Numbered from the stretch's first letter, positions 28,461-38,621 are shown. The stretch is DNA of 64,000 bases from Corynebacterium tapiri (GCF_006334925.1 NZ_VDHJ01000003.1:62001-126000), one strand, 5' to 3'. Numbers and translations: made by a program. The notes: generated from the letters alone by a model not told the origin.

Positions 28461-31184
28461 CTAGGTACGCGGAACCTCGACCATCTCGAATGCCTGGATG
28501 GTGTCGCCAACCTGGATGTCCTGGAAGGAGAGAACCATACCGCACTCGTAACCAGCGGCGATCTCGTTGACGTCGTCCTTCTCATGACGCAGCGAGTTGA
28601 CGTTGGCCTCGGCCGCGATGACGTTGCCATCGCGCACGATGCGCACCTTTGCATTGCGCTTGATCTTGCCCTCGGTGACCATGCAGCCGGCAATGTTGCC
28701 GACGGCAGAGGCCTTGAAGATGGCACGGATCTCGGCAGCACCCAGGTCGCGCTCCTCGTAGATGGGCTTGAGCATGCCACGCAGAGCCTGCTCGACCTCT
28801 TCGATCGCGCGGTAGATAACCGTGTAGTAGCGGATATCCACGCCCTCGTTGTTGGCTTCCTCGGTGGCCTTGCCCTCGGCGCGCACGTTGAAGGCAATGA
28901 TCACTGCGTCGGAAGCCGCTGCCAGCGAGACGTTCGTCTGCGTGACAGCACCAACACCGCGGTCGATGATGTTGAGCTCGACCTCGTCGTCGACCTCGAT
29001 CTTGAGCAACGCCTCCTCCAGGGCTTCCACCGAACCGGCGTTGTCGCCCTTGAGGATGATGTTGAGGGTCGAGGTCTCCTTGAGCACTGCGTCCAGGTCT
29101 TCCAGGGACACGCGCTTCTTGCGACGTGCCTGCTCAGCGGAACGCTTACGGCTATCACGCTGGGCAGCGATCTGGCGAGCCACGCGGTCGTCTTCCACAA
29201 CCAGCAGGTTGTCACCAGCGCCCGGAACGCCGGACAGACCCTGGACCTGAACCGGCTTGGACGGGCCAGCCTCTTCCACGTCGGCACCCCACTCGTCGGT
29301 CATGCGGCGCACGCGACCGTGCGCGGAACCGACCACAATGGAGTCACCCACGCGCAACGTACCGCGCTGGACGATGACGGTGGCCACCGGGCCACGGCCG
29401 CGGTCGAGGTGGGCCTCGATGGCCACACCCTGTGCGTCCATGTCCGGGTTCGCCTGCAGCTCGAGGGCTGCATCCGCGGTAAGCACGACAGCCTCGAGAA
29501 GGTCGTCGATGCCCTCGCCCTGCTTGGCCGAGACGTTGATGAACATCGTGTCGCCGCCGTAGTCCTCAGGCACGAGACCGTACTCGGTCAGCTGTCCGCG
29601 GATCTTGTCCGGCTGAGCCTCCGGCTTATCCACCTTGTTCACGGCAACCACAATCGGGATGTCCGCAGCCTTGGCGTGGTTGATGGCCTCCACGGTCTGC
29701 GGCATAACGCCGTCGTCCGCGGCCACAACCAGGATGGCCAAGTCGGTGGACTTCGCACCACGGGCACGCATGGCGGTAAACGCCTCGTGGCCCGGGGTAT
29801 CCAGGAAGGTGATCTGACGATCGGTGCCGTCGATGGTCAGCGGAACCTGGTAGGCGCCAATGCCCTGGGTGATGCCACCGGCCTCGCCCTTACCCACGTT
29901 GGTCTTACGGATGGAGTCCAGCAGGCGGGTCTTACCGTGGTCGACGTGACCCATGACGGTAACCACCGGAGGACGCTTAGCCAGGTCCTCCTCGCTGCCG
30001 GCATCCTCGCCGAACTGAAGGTCGAAGGACTCGAGCAGCTCGCGGTCTTCGTCCTCGGGAGAGACAACCTCGACGTTGTAGTTGATCTCAGCACCCAGCA
30101 ACTGCAGGGTCTCCTCCGGAACGGAGGCGGTAGCGGTGACCATCTCGCCCAGGTTGAACAGTGCCTGAACCAGAGCGGCCGGGTCGGCCTTGATCTTCTC
30201 CGCGAAGTCAGACAGCGAAGCGCCGCGACGCAGGCGAACCGTAGCGCCGCCGCCATCGGGCAGACGCACGCCGCCGATGACGTTCGGCTGGTGCATCTCC
30301 TCGTACTCGTTACGCTTCTGACGCTTCGACTTGCGTCCCTTGCGGGGAGCGCCACCCGGGCGTCCGAAGGCACCGGCGGTGCCACCGCGACGACCACCGC
30401 GGCCGAATCCTCCGCCGCCAGGTCCGCCACCGGAGCGACCGCGGCCACCGCCGCCGCCCGGGCGTCCACCCTGGCCCTTGTTGCCGGACTTAGACGGCAT
30501 CTGGCCAGGCGACGGATGCGAAGGCATCATCGCCGGGCTCGGACGACGTCCGCCACCCTGCTGCGGCTTCTCCGAGCTCTGAGCACTCTTGCCACCCTTA
30601 GGACGCGGCGGCTGCGAAGTTCCAGAGGAGAACGGGTTGTTGGCCACGCGCGGCTTTCCACCCGGCTTTGCCATCGGGCGCGGCATCTTGCGCTCCTGGC
30701 GCTCCGGCTTCGGCGCGCCCGGCTTGGGAGCACCCGGCTTCGGGGCTCCAGGCTTAGGAGCGCCCGGCTTGGGAGCACCCGGCTTGGCGGCAGCAGCAGG
30801 TTTGGGTGCACCAGGCTTAGCTGCGGCGGGCTGCGCTGCGGCAGGCTTCGGAGCAGCAGGCTTGGGAGCGCCCGGCTTCGGGGCAGCAGGCTTGGTGGCA
30901 TCTGCGGGCTTCTGCTCGGCCGGCTTAGGCGCACCGGGCTTGGGTGCGCCCGGCTTCGGGGCAGCAGGCTTAGCAGCACCAGCCGGCTTGGCAGCGGGCT
31001 TGTCTGCCTCCGGCTTTGCTTCTGATGCGCCGTAGTGGGAGCGCATCTTCTTAATAACGGGCGGCTCGATCGTCGAGGACGCCGTCTTCACAAACTCACC
31101 CTGCTCCTTGAGCGTGGCGAGTAGCTCCTTACTGGTTACGCCGAGCTCCTTAGCGAGCTCGTGGACGCGTAGCTTTCCGGGCAC
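28461..31184 (-). CDS. infB: Translation initiation factor IF-2
   Basis: A 907-residue initiation GTPase. IF2 N-domain at 1-60, then a long low-complexity region (about 60-285) built of [13 protein letters not shown] repeats and a Gly/Arg-rich block, then the G domain with [16 protein letters not shown] and NKVDK, and the C-terminal fMet-tRNA-binding domains. The Pro/Lys/Ala expansion makes it longer than the E. coli form at the N-terminus, as in other corynebacteria. Confidence 0.97.
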   Translation of the reverse strand: MPGKLRVHELAKELGVTSKELLATLKEQGEFVKTASSTIEPPVIKKMRSHYGASEAKPEADKPAAKPAGAAKPAAPKPGAPKPGAPKPAEQKPADATKPAAPKPGAPKPAAPKPAAAQPAAAKPGAPKPAAAAKPGAPKPGAPKPGAPKPGAPKPGAPKPERQERKMPRPMAKPGGKPRVANNPFSSGTSQPPRPKGGKSAQSSEKPQQGGGRRPSPAMMPSHPSPGQMPSKSGNKGQGGRPGGGGGRGRSGGGPGGGGFGRGGRRGGTAGAFGRPGGAPRKGRKSKRQKRNEYEEMHQPNVIGGVRLPDGGGATVRLRRGASLSDFAEKIKADPAALVQALFNLGEMVTATASVPEETLQLLGAEINYNVEVVSPEDEDRELLESFDLQFGEDAGSEEDLAKRPPVVTVMGHVDHGKTRLLDSIRKTNVGKGEAGGITQGIGAYQVPLTIDGTDRQITFLDTPGHEAFTAMRARGAKSTDLAILVVAADDGVMPQTVEAINHAKAADIPIVVAVNKVDKPEAQPDKIRGQLTEYGLVPEDYGGDTMFINVSAKQGEGIDDLLEAVVLTADAALELQANPDMDAQGVAIEAHLDRGRGPVATVIVQRGTLRVGDSIVVGSAHGRVRRMTDEWGADVEEAGPSKPVQVQGLSGVPGAGDNLLVVEDDRVARQIAAQRDSRKRSAEQARRKKRVSLEDLDAVLKETSTLNIILKGDNAGSVEALEEALLKIEVDDEVELNIIDRGVGAVTQTNVSLAAASDAVIIAFNVRAEGKATEEANNEGVDIRYYTVIYRAIEEVEQALRGMLKPIYEERDLGAAEIRAIFKASAVGNIAGCMVTEGKIKRNAKVRIVRDGNVIAAEANVNSLRHEKDDVNEIAAGYECGMVLSFQDIQVGDTIQAFEMVEVPRT
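30700..31010 (-). repeat. Tandem APKPG-coding repeats in infB
   Basis: An array of 12- to 15-base units encoding Ala-Pro-Lys-Pro-Gly and AAKPA variants, with frequent GGCTTxGGxGCxCC on the plus strand. It lies inside the infB coding sequence and is likely to vary in copy number between strains. Confidence 0.8.
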
Positions 31185-31203
31185 TTGTCTCCTCTTCGTT
31201 GGG

Positions 31204-31239
31204 CTAGAGGCCGCGGAAAGCGCATCCGCCGACCTCTAG
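31204..31239 (-). other. Hairpin between ylxR and infB
   Basis: CTAGAGG (31204-31210) pairs with CCTCTAG (31233-31239), and an inner GCGGA/TCCGC stem (31213-31217 with 31225-31229) extends it. There is no U-run on the minus strand. It is 20 nt upstream of the infB start and may influence its translation or mRNA processing. Confidence 0.5.
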
Positions 31240-31269
31240 AGGTTACTTACGACTCTCATCGCTGATGCT

Positions 31270-31572
31270 TCATTGTTGAGCGCTCATCAGTGGTCGGTCT
31301 TCCTTACAGTGTTGGGTCCGTAATGCATGTTCTGCGAGGTACGTGCGTACATGACCAGTGTCCACGACGTTAACACGCAACGCGCGCGCGAACGCACGCC
31401 TGCTGGCAGCGACGTCAAACGCCTCCAGGCTCGGAGTGATCCAGGCGCCCCGCCCGGGCATTGTGGCGTTCGGATCGGCAATCAAAGCGCCGTCCTGGCA
31501 GACAACCCTGAGCAAGCTCGATCGCGGATGCCGCTGGCGCGTGGCGATGCACGTGCGCATTGGTTCCGGCAA
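31270..31572 (-). CDS. ylxR: YlxR family RNA-binding protein (DUF448)
   Basis: A 100-residue protein with the YlxR signature RTCIATRQRHPRSSLLRVV and the PGRGAW motif near residue 42. YlxR-type proteins bind RNA or RNase P and occur between nusA and infB. A TTG start at 31572 is preferred because AAGGAG lies 6 nt upstream; the ATG four codons later is an alternative. Confidence 0.9.
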   Translation of the reverse strand: MPEPMRTCIATRQRHPRSSLLRVVCQDGALIADPNATMPGRGAWITPSLEAFDVAASRRAFARALRVNVVDTGHVRTYLAEHALRTQHCKEDRPLMSAQQ

Positions 31573-31623
31573 TCGGCGCTCCTTCGGGGCAGTTGACGTG
31601 TTTCAGCTCGTGGGCCGCCGTCA

Positions 31624-31652
31624 ATCTTAAACCAAAGAGAACAGAAATTGAA
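31624..31652 (-). promoter_or_regulatory. Possible promoter between nusA and ylxR
   Basis: Minus-strand TTCAAT (31647-31652) and TAAGAT (31624-31629) are 17 nt apart within the 122-base gap. This could give independent transcription of ylxR-infB. The -35 match is weak. Confidence 0.3.
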
Positions 31653-31694
31653 CTTGCCCGGATCTCGGCTCGCTCTCGCTTGACTCGAGGCGGT

Positions 31695-32660
31695 TTACTC
31701 CGCGTCGGAATGGATGTCGATCCGCCAACCAGTCAGTCGAGCAGCCAAGCGAGCGTTCTGCCCCTCCTTGCCAATGGCAAGCGAGAGCTGATAGTCCGGC
31801 ACCACCACGCGCGCAGTCTGCTCCTCCAGGTCCAGCACCTCAACGTGGACGGCACGCGCCGGAGCGAGGGCATTGCCAACATAGACTGCCGGGTCCTCGT
31901 CCCAGTCGACGATGTCGATCTTCTCCCCGCCGAGCCCCTTCATGACGTTGTTGACGCGCTGACCGCGCGGGCCGATGCACGCACCCTTGGCGTTCACGCC
32001 CTTGACGGTGGCCTTGACGGAAACCTTCGAGCGGTGTCCGGCCTCGCGGGAAATTCCGACGATCTCAACGGTGCCGTCGGCAATCTCCGGGACCTCGAGT
32101 TCGAACAGGCCGCGCACGAGCTCCGGGTGGGTGCGCGAGAGGTTGATCTGCACCTTTGCGCTGTGCTTGTTCACACCCACCATGTAGGCCTTGACGCGAT
32201 CGCCATGGACGAGCTTTTCGCCTGGCAGCTGCTCGGCCGGCAACAGGATGCCGTCCTGGCCATCGTGCTCGGTTCCCAGCTCAACCACGACGATGCCCTT
32301 TTCGTTGGCGAAGGCGTCGCGCTGAACAACTCCGGAGACGACCTTGCCCTGGAAACCGGAGTACTCCTCGTACGTACGGCCGGACTCAGCCTCGCGCAGC
32401 TTGCGGATGATGGCGTCGCGCACCGCACGCGAACCGACGCGGGCGAAATTGGCAGGGGTGTCATCGAACTCGGTCTCGCCAGTTACGATGACGCGTACAT
32501 CACCGGTAGTGCGGTCGATGTCTACCCGCGCCTCCGGACCGGGGCCGCGGAACTCGCGGTATGCCCCCAGCAGGGCGGTTGCGATGGTGCGCAGCATGTC
32601 CTCGACGGGCACATCCTGGTTGCGCTCGATGTCGCGCAGGGCTCCGAGGTCGATATTCAC
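31695..32660 (-). CDS. nusA: Transcription elongation/antitermination factor NusA
   Basis: A 321-residue NusA with an N-terminal RNA-polymerase-binding domain, S1 domain (about 130-200) and two KH domains (GPRGQRVNNVMKGLGGEKID near 235). It lacks the acidic repeats of the E. coli protein, as in other actinobacteria. The GTG start overlaps the rimP stop (GTGA). Confidence 0.96.
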   Translation of the reverse strand: MNIDLGALRDIERNQDVPVEDMLRTIATALLGAYREFRGPGPEARVDIDRTTGDVRVIVTGETEFDDTPANFARVGSRAVRDAIIRKLREAESGRTYEEYSGFQGKVVSGVVQRDAFANEKGIVVVELGTEHDGQDGILLPAEQLPGEKLVHGDRVKAYMVGVNKHSAKVQINLSRTHPELVRGLFELEVPEIADGTVEIVGISREAGHRSKVSVKATVKGVNAKGACIGPRGQRVNNVMKGLGGEKIDIVDWDEDPAVYVGNALAPARAVHVEVLDLEEQTARVVVPDYQLSLAIGKEGQNARLAARLTGWRIDIHSDAE

Positions 32661-33190
32661 TTGTTGTCCTCTCCCCATTCAAGGGCTTCGTCGTACGTCA
32701 TTGCCGTCAGCTTGAGTTCGCTGTCCGGCGCCTGATTGAACTCAATGTCTACCACTGCTTTCTGCTCGGACGAAACCGAGTGAGTCTGCACACTCTGCTT
32801 CGCACCAATCAGCACGACTGACGTCTCCTCCGGGTTCAACGCTCCGATGCGGTAGGTCGCACCGTCGATACGCACCTTTCGATGTCGGTTGCGACGCCAG
32901 TGCCGGGGATGCGTCAGGGGCGTATCGACGCCCGGTGTGGACACCTCGAGGGTGTAGCCGGCCCCAAAGTTTGCGCTGCCCTGCTCTTCGGCAGCGTCAA
33001 AGGCCGCAGAGATGTCAGCGGATACGAGCTCCAGGGTGTCCAAGGTGGGCCGCTCATCGGCGTCTACCTTGATCTCCACTTTGGACTTCTTGCCCGCCGG
33101 GGAGGCCTTGATCGCCTCGATGTCCATGCCGTGGGAAGCCACCACGGGCGCGACCAGCTCGCGCAACTGCTCGTTCGTAGGAAAAGCCAT
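32657..33190 (-). CDS. rimP: Ribosome maturation factor RimP
   Basis: A 177-residue 30S maturation factor with the YTLEVSTPGVDTPL segment typical of the N-terminal domain and an SH3-like C-terminal domain. A TATCCT -10 lies 7 nt upstream of the ATG, so the operon's first gene is probably leaderless. It diverges from the DUF4439 lipoprotein gene, with 20 nt between starts. Confidence 0.93.
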   Translation of the reverse strand: MAFPTNEQLRELVAPVVASHGMDIEAIKASPAGKKSKVEIKVDADERPTLDTLELVSADISAAFDAAEEQGSANFGAGYTLEVSTPGVDTPLTHPRHWRRNRHRKVRIDGATYRIGALNPEETSVVLIGAKQSVQTHSVSSEQKAVVDIEFNQAPDSELKLTAMTYDEALEWGEDNK

Positions 33191-33196
33191 ATCGGA

Positions 33197-33203
33197 TAGG
33201 ATA
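33197..33203. promoter_or_regulatory. Shared -10 heptamer of rimP and the DUF4439 gene
   Basis: TAGGATA reads TAGGAT on plus (8 nt before GTG 33211) and TATCCT on minus (7 nt before ATG 33190). Both genes would be transcribed from the same seven base pairs in opposite directions. Confidence 0.55.
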
Positions 33204-33210
33204 AGCCCCC

Positions 33211-33960
33211 GTGAATTCTGTTGCCCGGACGCGTCCTGCCCGTGCCCTCGTCGCGCTTGCCTTAGCGGGCACGCTGGTTTCGTGTACGGCACTGGGACCT
33301 AAGCCCAACCAGACCCTGCTCAACCTGGCTCGTCAAGCCTCCGCGGATGCCCAAACCGCGCCCCACGAGCAATCACGCGCGTTGCGCCAGGAACACGCCT
33401 CCATGCTTTTTGCCGAGGTCGAGCGCCTCTGTGGCTTTGACGAAAATGGAGCCGTCCCGGATTCCTGCGCCTTCGATCGGACTGCCTCTGCCCCCTCTCC
33501 GGACCCGCTGGGCGCTTACCTCGCCGCGGTAAAGAAGGTTCCAGAAGAAAGCCGCGACCTGGTGATTCAACAGGCGGTGGACTTGGCCGCTTATGACGAC
33601 AGCCCGCTGACCGTGGAGTCATTCAACAACGAACACGACCAGGCTCTCGCGCGCGATCTGCTGGAACGTGAGTATGCCGCGATCTACGCCCTCGAGGCGG
33701 CCCGCGCCTTTAATGGGGACCCGAGCTATGACAAGGTCGTGGCCGAGCACGAGAACATGGCCTTGGCGCTGCGCTCTGTCACGCACAATCCACCGGCCCC
33801 TGAAGCCGGGTACGTGCTGCCAGAGAACCTGGATGCTCATGGCATCGACACCAACATCAAAGACGCGTGGCGCGCTGCCGCTTCCGCCGCCGAGAGCGAC
33901 GAGGGCCGGACATGGTTTGTCCGCGCGGCTGGACACGCGATCAGTGAGGAGAACGAATAA
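33211..33960 (+). CDS. DUF4439 domain lipoprotein
   Basis: A 249-residue exported lipoprotein with lipobox Cys25 (TLVSC). The C-terminal 130 residues form an all-helical ferritin-like DUF4439 domain (AVDLAAYDDSPL... and AREYAAIYALEAARAF-type helices). Function is unknown. It sits between rimP and proS as in mycobacteria (Rv2844 position) and overlaps the following nucleoside hydrolase by one base. Confidence 0.8.
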   Translation: MNSVARTRPARALVALALAGTLVSCTALGPKPNQTLLNLARQASADAQTAPHEQSRALRQEHASMLFAEVERLCGFDENGAVPDSCAFDRTASAPSPDPLGAYLAAVKKVPEESRDLVIQQAVDLAAYDDSPLTVESFNNEHDQALARDLLEREYAAIYALEAARAFNGDPSYDKVVAEHENMALALRSVTHNPPAPEAGYVLPENLDAHGIDTNIKDAWRAAASAAESDEGRTWFVRAAGHAISEENE

Positions 33961-34895
33961 TGGCTCGCCCGATCATCCTGGACTGCGACCCCGGACACGA
34001 CGACGCCGTCGCGCTTTTGCTGGCCGCAGGCAATCCCAACATCGAACTGCTGGGCGTGACCACTATTGGGGGCAATCACGTCCTAGACAAGGTCACGCGA
34101 AATGCCCAGGTCGTGGCCACCATCGCGGGTATTACTGCCCCCATTTTTGCGGGTTGTTCGCGTCCGTTGATCAGGGATGTGGTGGTGGCCGACGACATCC
34201 ACGGTGATTCCGGCATGGACGTTGACTTCTCCCTGCCAGAGCCGACCGCCAAGGTGGAGTCCACTCACGCCGTCGATTTCATCATCGACACAGTGATGAG
34301 CAGGGATGACGTCACGCTGGTTCCCACCGGCCCCCTGACCAACATTGCGCTAGCCGTGCGTAAGGAGCCGCGCATTGTGGAGCGCGTGCGCGAGGTTGTT
34401 CTCATGGGCGGCGGTTACCACACCGGCAACATCACGCCCGTGGCCGAGTTCAACACCTGGGTCGATCCCGAGGCTGCCCACATAGTGTTTAACGAGTCCT
34501 GGCCCATCACCATGGTCGGCCTAGACCTCACGCACCAGGCATTGGCCACACCCGAGGTGGAGGCAAAGATCTCGCGGGTGGGCACGACCCCGGCGGCGTT
34601 TACCGTCGCGCTTTTCGACGAGTTCCGCAACAACTACCGCGATGCCCAGGGCTTTGACAATCCCCCGGTTCACGACCCGTGCGCCGTGGCCTACGTGGCC
34701 GACCCCGAGGTCTTGAGCACCCGCCGTACCCCCATCGACGTGGAACTTTCCGGAAAGCTCACCGCTGGCATGACTGTTGCGGACCTGCGTGCACCAGCTC
34801 CGGAGTCCTGCCGCAGCCAGGTAGCGGTCGACTTGGATTACGACCGCTTCTGGGGCTTGGTCGTCGATGCGCTCGAGCGCATCGGCGAGCCCTAA
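33960..34895 (+). CDS. Nucleoside hydrolase (IunH/Rih family), copy 2
   Basis: A 311-residue nucleoside hydrolase with DCDPGHDDAVAL at residues 8-19 and the VHDPCAVAYVADP C-terminal site. The typical DTDPGxDDA motif is changed to DCDPGHDDA. It is a separate lineage from the copy at 21453, with low visible identity, and is translationally coupled to the DUF4439 lipoprotein gene. It ends 3 nt from the proS stop. Confidence 0.9.
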   Translation: MARPIILDCDPGHDDAVALLLAAGNPNIELLGVTTIGGNHVLDKVTRNAQVVATIAGITAPIFAGCSRPLIRDVVVADDIHGDSGMDVDFSLPEPTAKVESTHAVDFIIDTVMSRDDVTLVPTGPLTNIALAVRKEPRIVERVREVVLMGGGYHTGNITPVAEFNTWVDPEAAHIVFNESWPITMVGLDLTHQALATPEVEAKISRVGTTPAAFTVALFDEFRNNYRDAQGFDNPPVHDPCAVAYVADPEVLSTRRTPIDVELSGKLTAGMTVADLRAPAPESCRSQVAVDLDYDRFWGLVVDALERIGEP

Positions 34896-34898
34896 GCC

Positions 34899-36608
34899 TT
34901 ATTGAGTGATCAGGGAAACAACCTCGTCGAAGGGAACTTCCTTGGTCTCTCCGCCGCGGATGCGCAGCTCAACCTTGCCGTCGGCAAACGCGCGGCCAAG
35001 GATGACGGCGTAGGGCATTCCGAGCAGCTCGGCGTCCTTGAACTTCACGCCCGGGGAGACCTTCGGGCGGTCGTCGAAGAGCACCTCGACGCCGGCGGCG
35101 TCCAGATCGGCCACCAGCTGCTCCCCTGCTTCGAGGGCAGCCGCGTCCTTGTTCGCAACCGCCACGTGCACCTGATAGGGCGCAACCTCTGCCGGCCAGT
35201 TCAGCCCCTTCTCATCGTGCAGCTGCTCGGCGAGCACGGCCATCACACGCGAAATGCCAATGCCGTAAGAGCCCATCGTAGGGATGGCACGCTTGCCGTT
35301 TTCGTCGAGGATCTGCACGTCGAAGGCCTCGGTGTACTTGCGTCCCAGCTGGAAAATGTGACCCAGCTCGATGCCGCGGGCCAGAGTCAGCTCAACTCCA
35401 CCCGGCCCGGTGTCGCCAGCACGCACCTCGGCGGCCTCGACAAAGCGATCCACGTGGAAGTCGCGCTCGGCGACCAGCCCGGTGATGTGCTTGTTGGCCT
35501 CATCAGCACCGGTGATCCAGGTGGTGCCTGCCACCACGCGCGGGTCAGCCAGCAGCGGCACACCATTCGCCTGCAAGCCCTTCGGGCCGATGTATCCCTT
35601 GACCAGGAATGGGTGCTCGGCGAAGTCTTTCTCCTCGGCCAGACGGAACTCTGCCGGCTCGAGAGATGCCTCGAGGCGCTTGGGATCGAGCTCGCGATCG
35701 CCCGGCAACAAAACGCCATGCAGCTGCCACTCCTCACCCGGCTCACGCACCATCACGGCCATGCACTTGAGTGTCTGGTCAGCCGGGACGTCGAAAAGCG
35801 AAGTCAAAGCAGCGATGGTCTCGCAGTCCGGGGTGTCGTGGACCTGCGGCTCCGGCAGCCCCTCCACCGACTTCGGCTCCGGAGCCTGAGTGACCACGGC
35901 CTCCACGTTGGCGGCATAGGAACCATCCACCGCGCGAACGAAGGAATCCTCGCCGTTCTCCGAGATTGCCAGGAACTCCTCCGAGGCGGAACCACCCATG
36001 GCACCAGAGGTCGCCTGGCAGATGGCGTAGTCGATGCCGAGACGGTCGAAGATGCGCTGGTAGGCGGCGCGGTGGGCGGCATAAGCCTCGTCCAGTCCTT
36101 CGTCGGTCATGTCGAAGGAGTAGGAATCCTTCATCACAAACTCGCGACCACGCAGGATGCCTGCGCGCGGACGCTCCTCGTCGCGGTACTTGGTCTGCAC
36201 CTGGTACAGGCGGACCGGGAAGTCCTTGTAGGAGGAGTAGAGGTCCTTAACCGTCAGCGCGAACATTTCCTCGTGGGTCGGGCCCAGGAGCATGTCGGCA
36301 TTCTTGCGGTCCTTCAAGCGGAACAGACCGTCGCCATACTCGGTCCACCGGCCGGTGGTCTCGTACGGCTCACGCGGAAGCAGGGCCGGGAACAGCAGCT
36401 CCTGCGCGCCAATGGCCTCCATCTCCTCGCGCACGACGTTCTCAATCTTGCGCAGCGTGCGCAGACCCAACGGCAACCAGGAATACACACCGGGCGCGGC
36501 GCGGCGAATGTATCCTGCCCGAACGAGCAGCTTGTGGGAGGGAACTTCAGCGTCGGCGGGGTCCTCGCGCAGCGTGCGCAGGAACAGCTGGGACATGCGT
36601 GTGATCAT
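34899..36608 (-). CDS. proS: Prolyl-tRNA synthetase
   Basis: Class II aminoacyl-tRNA synthetase of 569 residues. Motif 2 ([21 protein letters not shown]) and motif 3 ([14 protein letters not shown]) are clear, with an inserted editing domain (about 225-400) as in bacterial-type ProRS. The start [21 protein letters not shown] matches corynebacterial ProS. A TAGCGT -10 lies 8 nt upstream. Confidence 0.96.
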   Translation of the reverse strand: MITRMSQLFLRTLREDPADAEVPSHKLLVRAGYIRRAAPGVYSWLPLGLRTLRKIENVVREEMEAIGAQELLFPALLPREPYETTGRWTEYGDGLFRLKDRKNADMLLGPTHEEMFALTVKDLYSSYKDFPVRLYQVQTKYRDEERPRAGILRGREFVMKDSYSFDMTDEGLDEAYAAHRAAYQRIFDRLGIDYAICQATSGAMGGSASEEFLAISENGEDSFVRAVDGSYAANVEAVVTQAPEPKSVEGLPEPQVHDTPDCETIAALTSLFDVPADQTLKCMAVMVREPGEEWQLHGVLLPGDRELDPKRLEASLEPAEFRLAEEKDFAEHPFLVKGYIGPKGLQANGVPLLADPRVVAGTTWITGADEANKHITGLVAERDFHVDRFVEAAEVRAGDTGPGGVELTLARGIELGHIFQLGRKYTEAFDVQILDENGKRAIPTMGSYGIGISRVMAVLAEQLHDEKGLNWPAEVAPYQVHVAVANKDAAALEAGEQLVADLDAAGVEVLFDDRPKVSPGVKFKDAELLGMPYAVILGRAFADGKVELRIRGGETKEVPFDEVVSLITQ

Positions 36609-36616
36609 GGCTTTAC

Positions 36617-36626
36617 ACGCTACCCT
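36617..36626. promoter_or_regulatory. Overlapping divergent -10 elements of proS and yaaA
   Basis: On plus, TACCCT (36621-36626) is 7 nt before the yaaA ATG. On minus, TAGCGT (36617-36622) is 8 nt before the proS ATG. The two hexamers share the central TA. Confidence 0.5.
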
Positions 36627-36633
36627 GTCCCCT

Positions 36634-37314
36634 ATGCTCATCGTCCTGCCTCCCTCCGAAACGAAGGCCCCCGGCGGCAGCGGCCCCGCGCTCGATCTGG
36701 CAAAGCTCAGCTTTCCCAGCCTCAATCCGATCCGCGCCGACCTCATCCGCGAGCTCACCAGCCTCAGCGTGGACGACACCATGGCCACCTTAAAACTCAG
36801 CGAGAAGCTACGGAGCGAGGCCGAGGCCAATCACGTTCTGCAGTCTTCTGCCACCATGCCGGCGATTCACCGGTACACAGGGGTGCTTTACGACGCCCTG
36901 GATGCCGCAACACTTCAGGACCACTCATCAATCGCGATCGCCTCTGCACTCTTTGGGCTGGTGCGGGCAAAAGATCCGATCCCCCACTATCGACTGTCCG
37001 GTTCCTCAAAGCTAGATGGCCGCACGATGAAGTCATGGTGGAAGAGCTCCATCGCTGATGCCTTGGCGGACGAAGAGTTCGTTTTGGACCTGCGCTCCGG
37101 AACGTATCAGCAGCTGGGAAAGGTGGCAGCTACCACCGTGCGCGTGGAAAAGGACGGCAAGGTAGTCAGTCACTTTAATAAGCACTACAAGGGCCAGCTG
37201 GCGCGGATTATCTCGCAGGAGTCGTGCTCCAGCACCCAGGATGTGGTGGACGCAGCCCGCGCGGCTGGCATGGACGCGCAGGCTGAGTCTGACGTGATCA
37301 CGCTGCGGGTCTAA
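36634..37314 (+). CDS. yaaA: YaaA family peroxide stress protein
   Basis: A 226-residue DUF328/YaaA protein, starting [11 protein letters not shown], with the SGLFGLVR-like [19 protein letters not shown] core. In E. coli YaaA limits free iron and protects DNA from peroxide. Leaderless start is supported by TACCCT 7 nt upstream. It shares CTAA with the dctM stop. Confidence 0.9.
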   Translation: MLIVLPPSETKAPGGSGPALDLAKLSFPSLNPIRADLIRELTSLSVDDTMATLKLSEKLRSEAEANHVLQSSATMPAIHRYTGVLYDALDAATLQDHSSIAIASALFGLVRAKDPIPHYRLSGSSKLDGRTMKSWWKSSIADALADEEFVLDLRSGTYQQLGKVAATTVRVEKDGKVVSHFNKHYKGQLARIISQESCSSTQDVVDAARAAGMDAQAESDVITLRV

Positions 37315-38618
37315 ACCAGGCCAAGAGTGGTGGGCAGCCAAAGCGAAATCTGCGGCAAGAAGACCACCACGAGCAGGGAGAGCAGTAGTCCCAGCAGATA
37401 GGGCCATAGCTTGGCGATCACCGGCTCGATGCGCAGGTCTGCAACTTGTGCCCCCACAAAGAGCACATTGCCCACCGGCGGAGTAATCACACCGAGCGAC
37501 AGGTTCATCACCACCATCGCGCCGAAGTGCACCGGGTCTACTCCCAGCTCCGTGACGACGGGCAGGAAGATGGGCACGAAGATCAGGATTGCCGGGGTGG
37601 GATCCATGAAGGTTCCCACGGCCAACAGGATGAACATGATGAGCACGAGAATGACCACGCGATTGTCGCTGACCGCGGTCAGGCCGTCGGCGATCATGCT
37701 TGGGATGCCGGCGAACGCCATCACCCAGCTCAGCGCGGCCGACACCGCGACCAAGAGCATGACGATCGAGGTCGTACGCGTGGCGGTGAGCAGGATGCGC
37801 GGAAGATCAGCGACGTGGATGTTGCGGTAGATCATGCCGAGCACCAAGCAGTAGACCACCGCAATCGCCGCGGACTCGGTCGGGGTGAACCAGCCGAGCA
37901 GAATGCCGCCGATGACGATGAAGATCATGAACAGGCTGGGCACCGCCCGCCACAGCGTCAGCAACACGACCGACAGGTTGGGACGCTCGGTCTCACGCTG
38001 GTAGTTCTCCTTGCGTGCTAGCAAGAGTGCCACCACGATGCAGGTGAGCACCCACATCAGGCCTGGGCCCACGCCGGCCATAAACAGCGCGGCGATGGAG
38101 GTCGAGGACACCAGGGAGTAGACAATGAAGGTGTTCGACGGCGGGATCAGCATGCCCGCCGGCGCGCTGGCCACGTTCACGGCTGCGGCGTACGGCGCCG
38201 AGTAGCCCTCTTGGCGCATACGCGGGTGCATTACTGTTCCCACCGCAGAGGCAGCCGCCACCGCCGCGCCAGAAACAGAGCCGAACATTCCGTTGGCCAC
38301 CACGTTGGTTTGAGCCAATGAGGCGGGCATTCGACCAACCAGGATCTTGGCGGCGTCGATAAGCCTCGCCGCGATGCCACCCGAATTCATGAGCGCACCT
38401 GCGAGCACGAAAAACGGGATCGCCAGGAGACTAAAAGAGTTCACTCCGGTGAACATGCGCTGGGTCACGGCCATCGCGGCGTTCTCGGGACCGAGTACGG
38501 CCATTGCGGCGAGTAGGGACGGCAGGCCGATCGCCACGGCGATGGGCACGGAGGCGGCGATGAGCACCACCACGCCCACCAAGAGGATCAGCGCGGCAAC
38601 TGCAGAAGGTGCGAGCAT
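37311..38618 (-). CDS. dctM: TRAP transporter large permease (DctM)
   Basis: The 435-residue large membrane subunit of a tripartite ATP-independent periplasmic transporter, about 12 helices. The LLAIPFFVLAGALMNSGG, PASLAQTNVVANGMFGSVSG and LGVITPPVGN segments are typical. With dctQ and dctP it forms a full Na+-driven importer of a carboxylate. It lies last in the dctPQM operon. TRAP systems are not universal in corynebacteria. Confidence 0.92.
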   Translation of the reverse strand: MLAPSAVAALILLVGVVVLIAASVPIAVAIGLPSLLAAMAVLGPENAAMAVTQRMFTGVNSFSLLAIPFFVLAGALMNSGGIAARLIDAAKILVGRMPASLAQTNVVANGMFGSVSGAAVAAASAVGTVMHPRMRQEGYSAPYAAAVNVASAPAGMLIPPSNTFIVYSLVSSTSIAALFMAGVGPGLMWVLTCIVVALLLARKENYQRETERPNLSVVLLTLWRAVPSLFMIFIVIGGILLGWFTPTESAAIAVVYCLVLGMIYRNIHVADLPRILLTATRTTSIVMLLVAVSAALSWVMAFAGIPSMIADGLTAVSDNRVVILVLIMFILLAVGTFMDPTPAILIFVPIFLPVVTELGVDPVHFGAMVVMNLSLGVITPPVGNVLFVGAQVADLRIEPVIAKLWPYLLGLLLSLLVVVFLPQISLWLPTTLGLV

Positions 38619-38621
38619 GTT

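Noticed and set aside
30700..31010. Possible CRISPR-like repeat array
   Set aside because: The units are contiguous, short and in frame; they encode the Ala-Pro-Lys-Pro region of IF-2 and have no spacers.
28584..31025. Very long open frame on the plus strand opposite infB
   Set aside because: It is antisense to a certain IF-2 gene; its Leu/Arg/Gly-rich product results from the GC-biased codons of infB.
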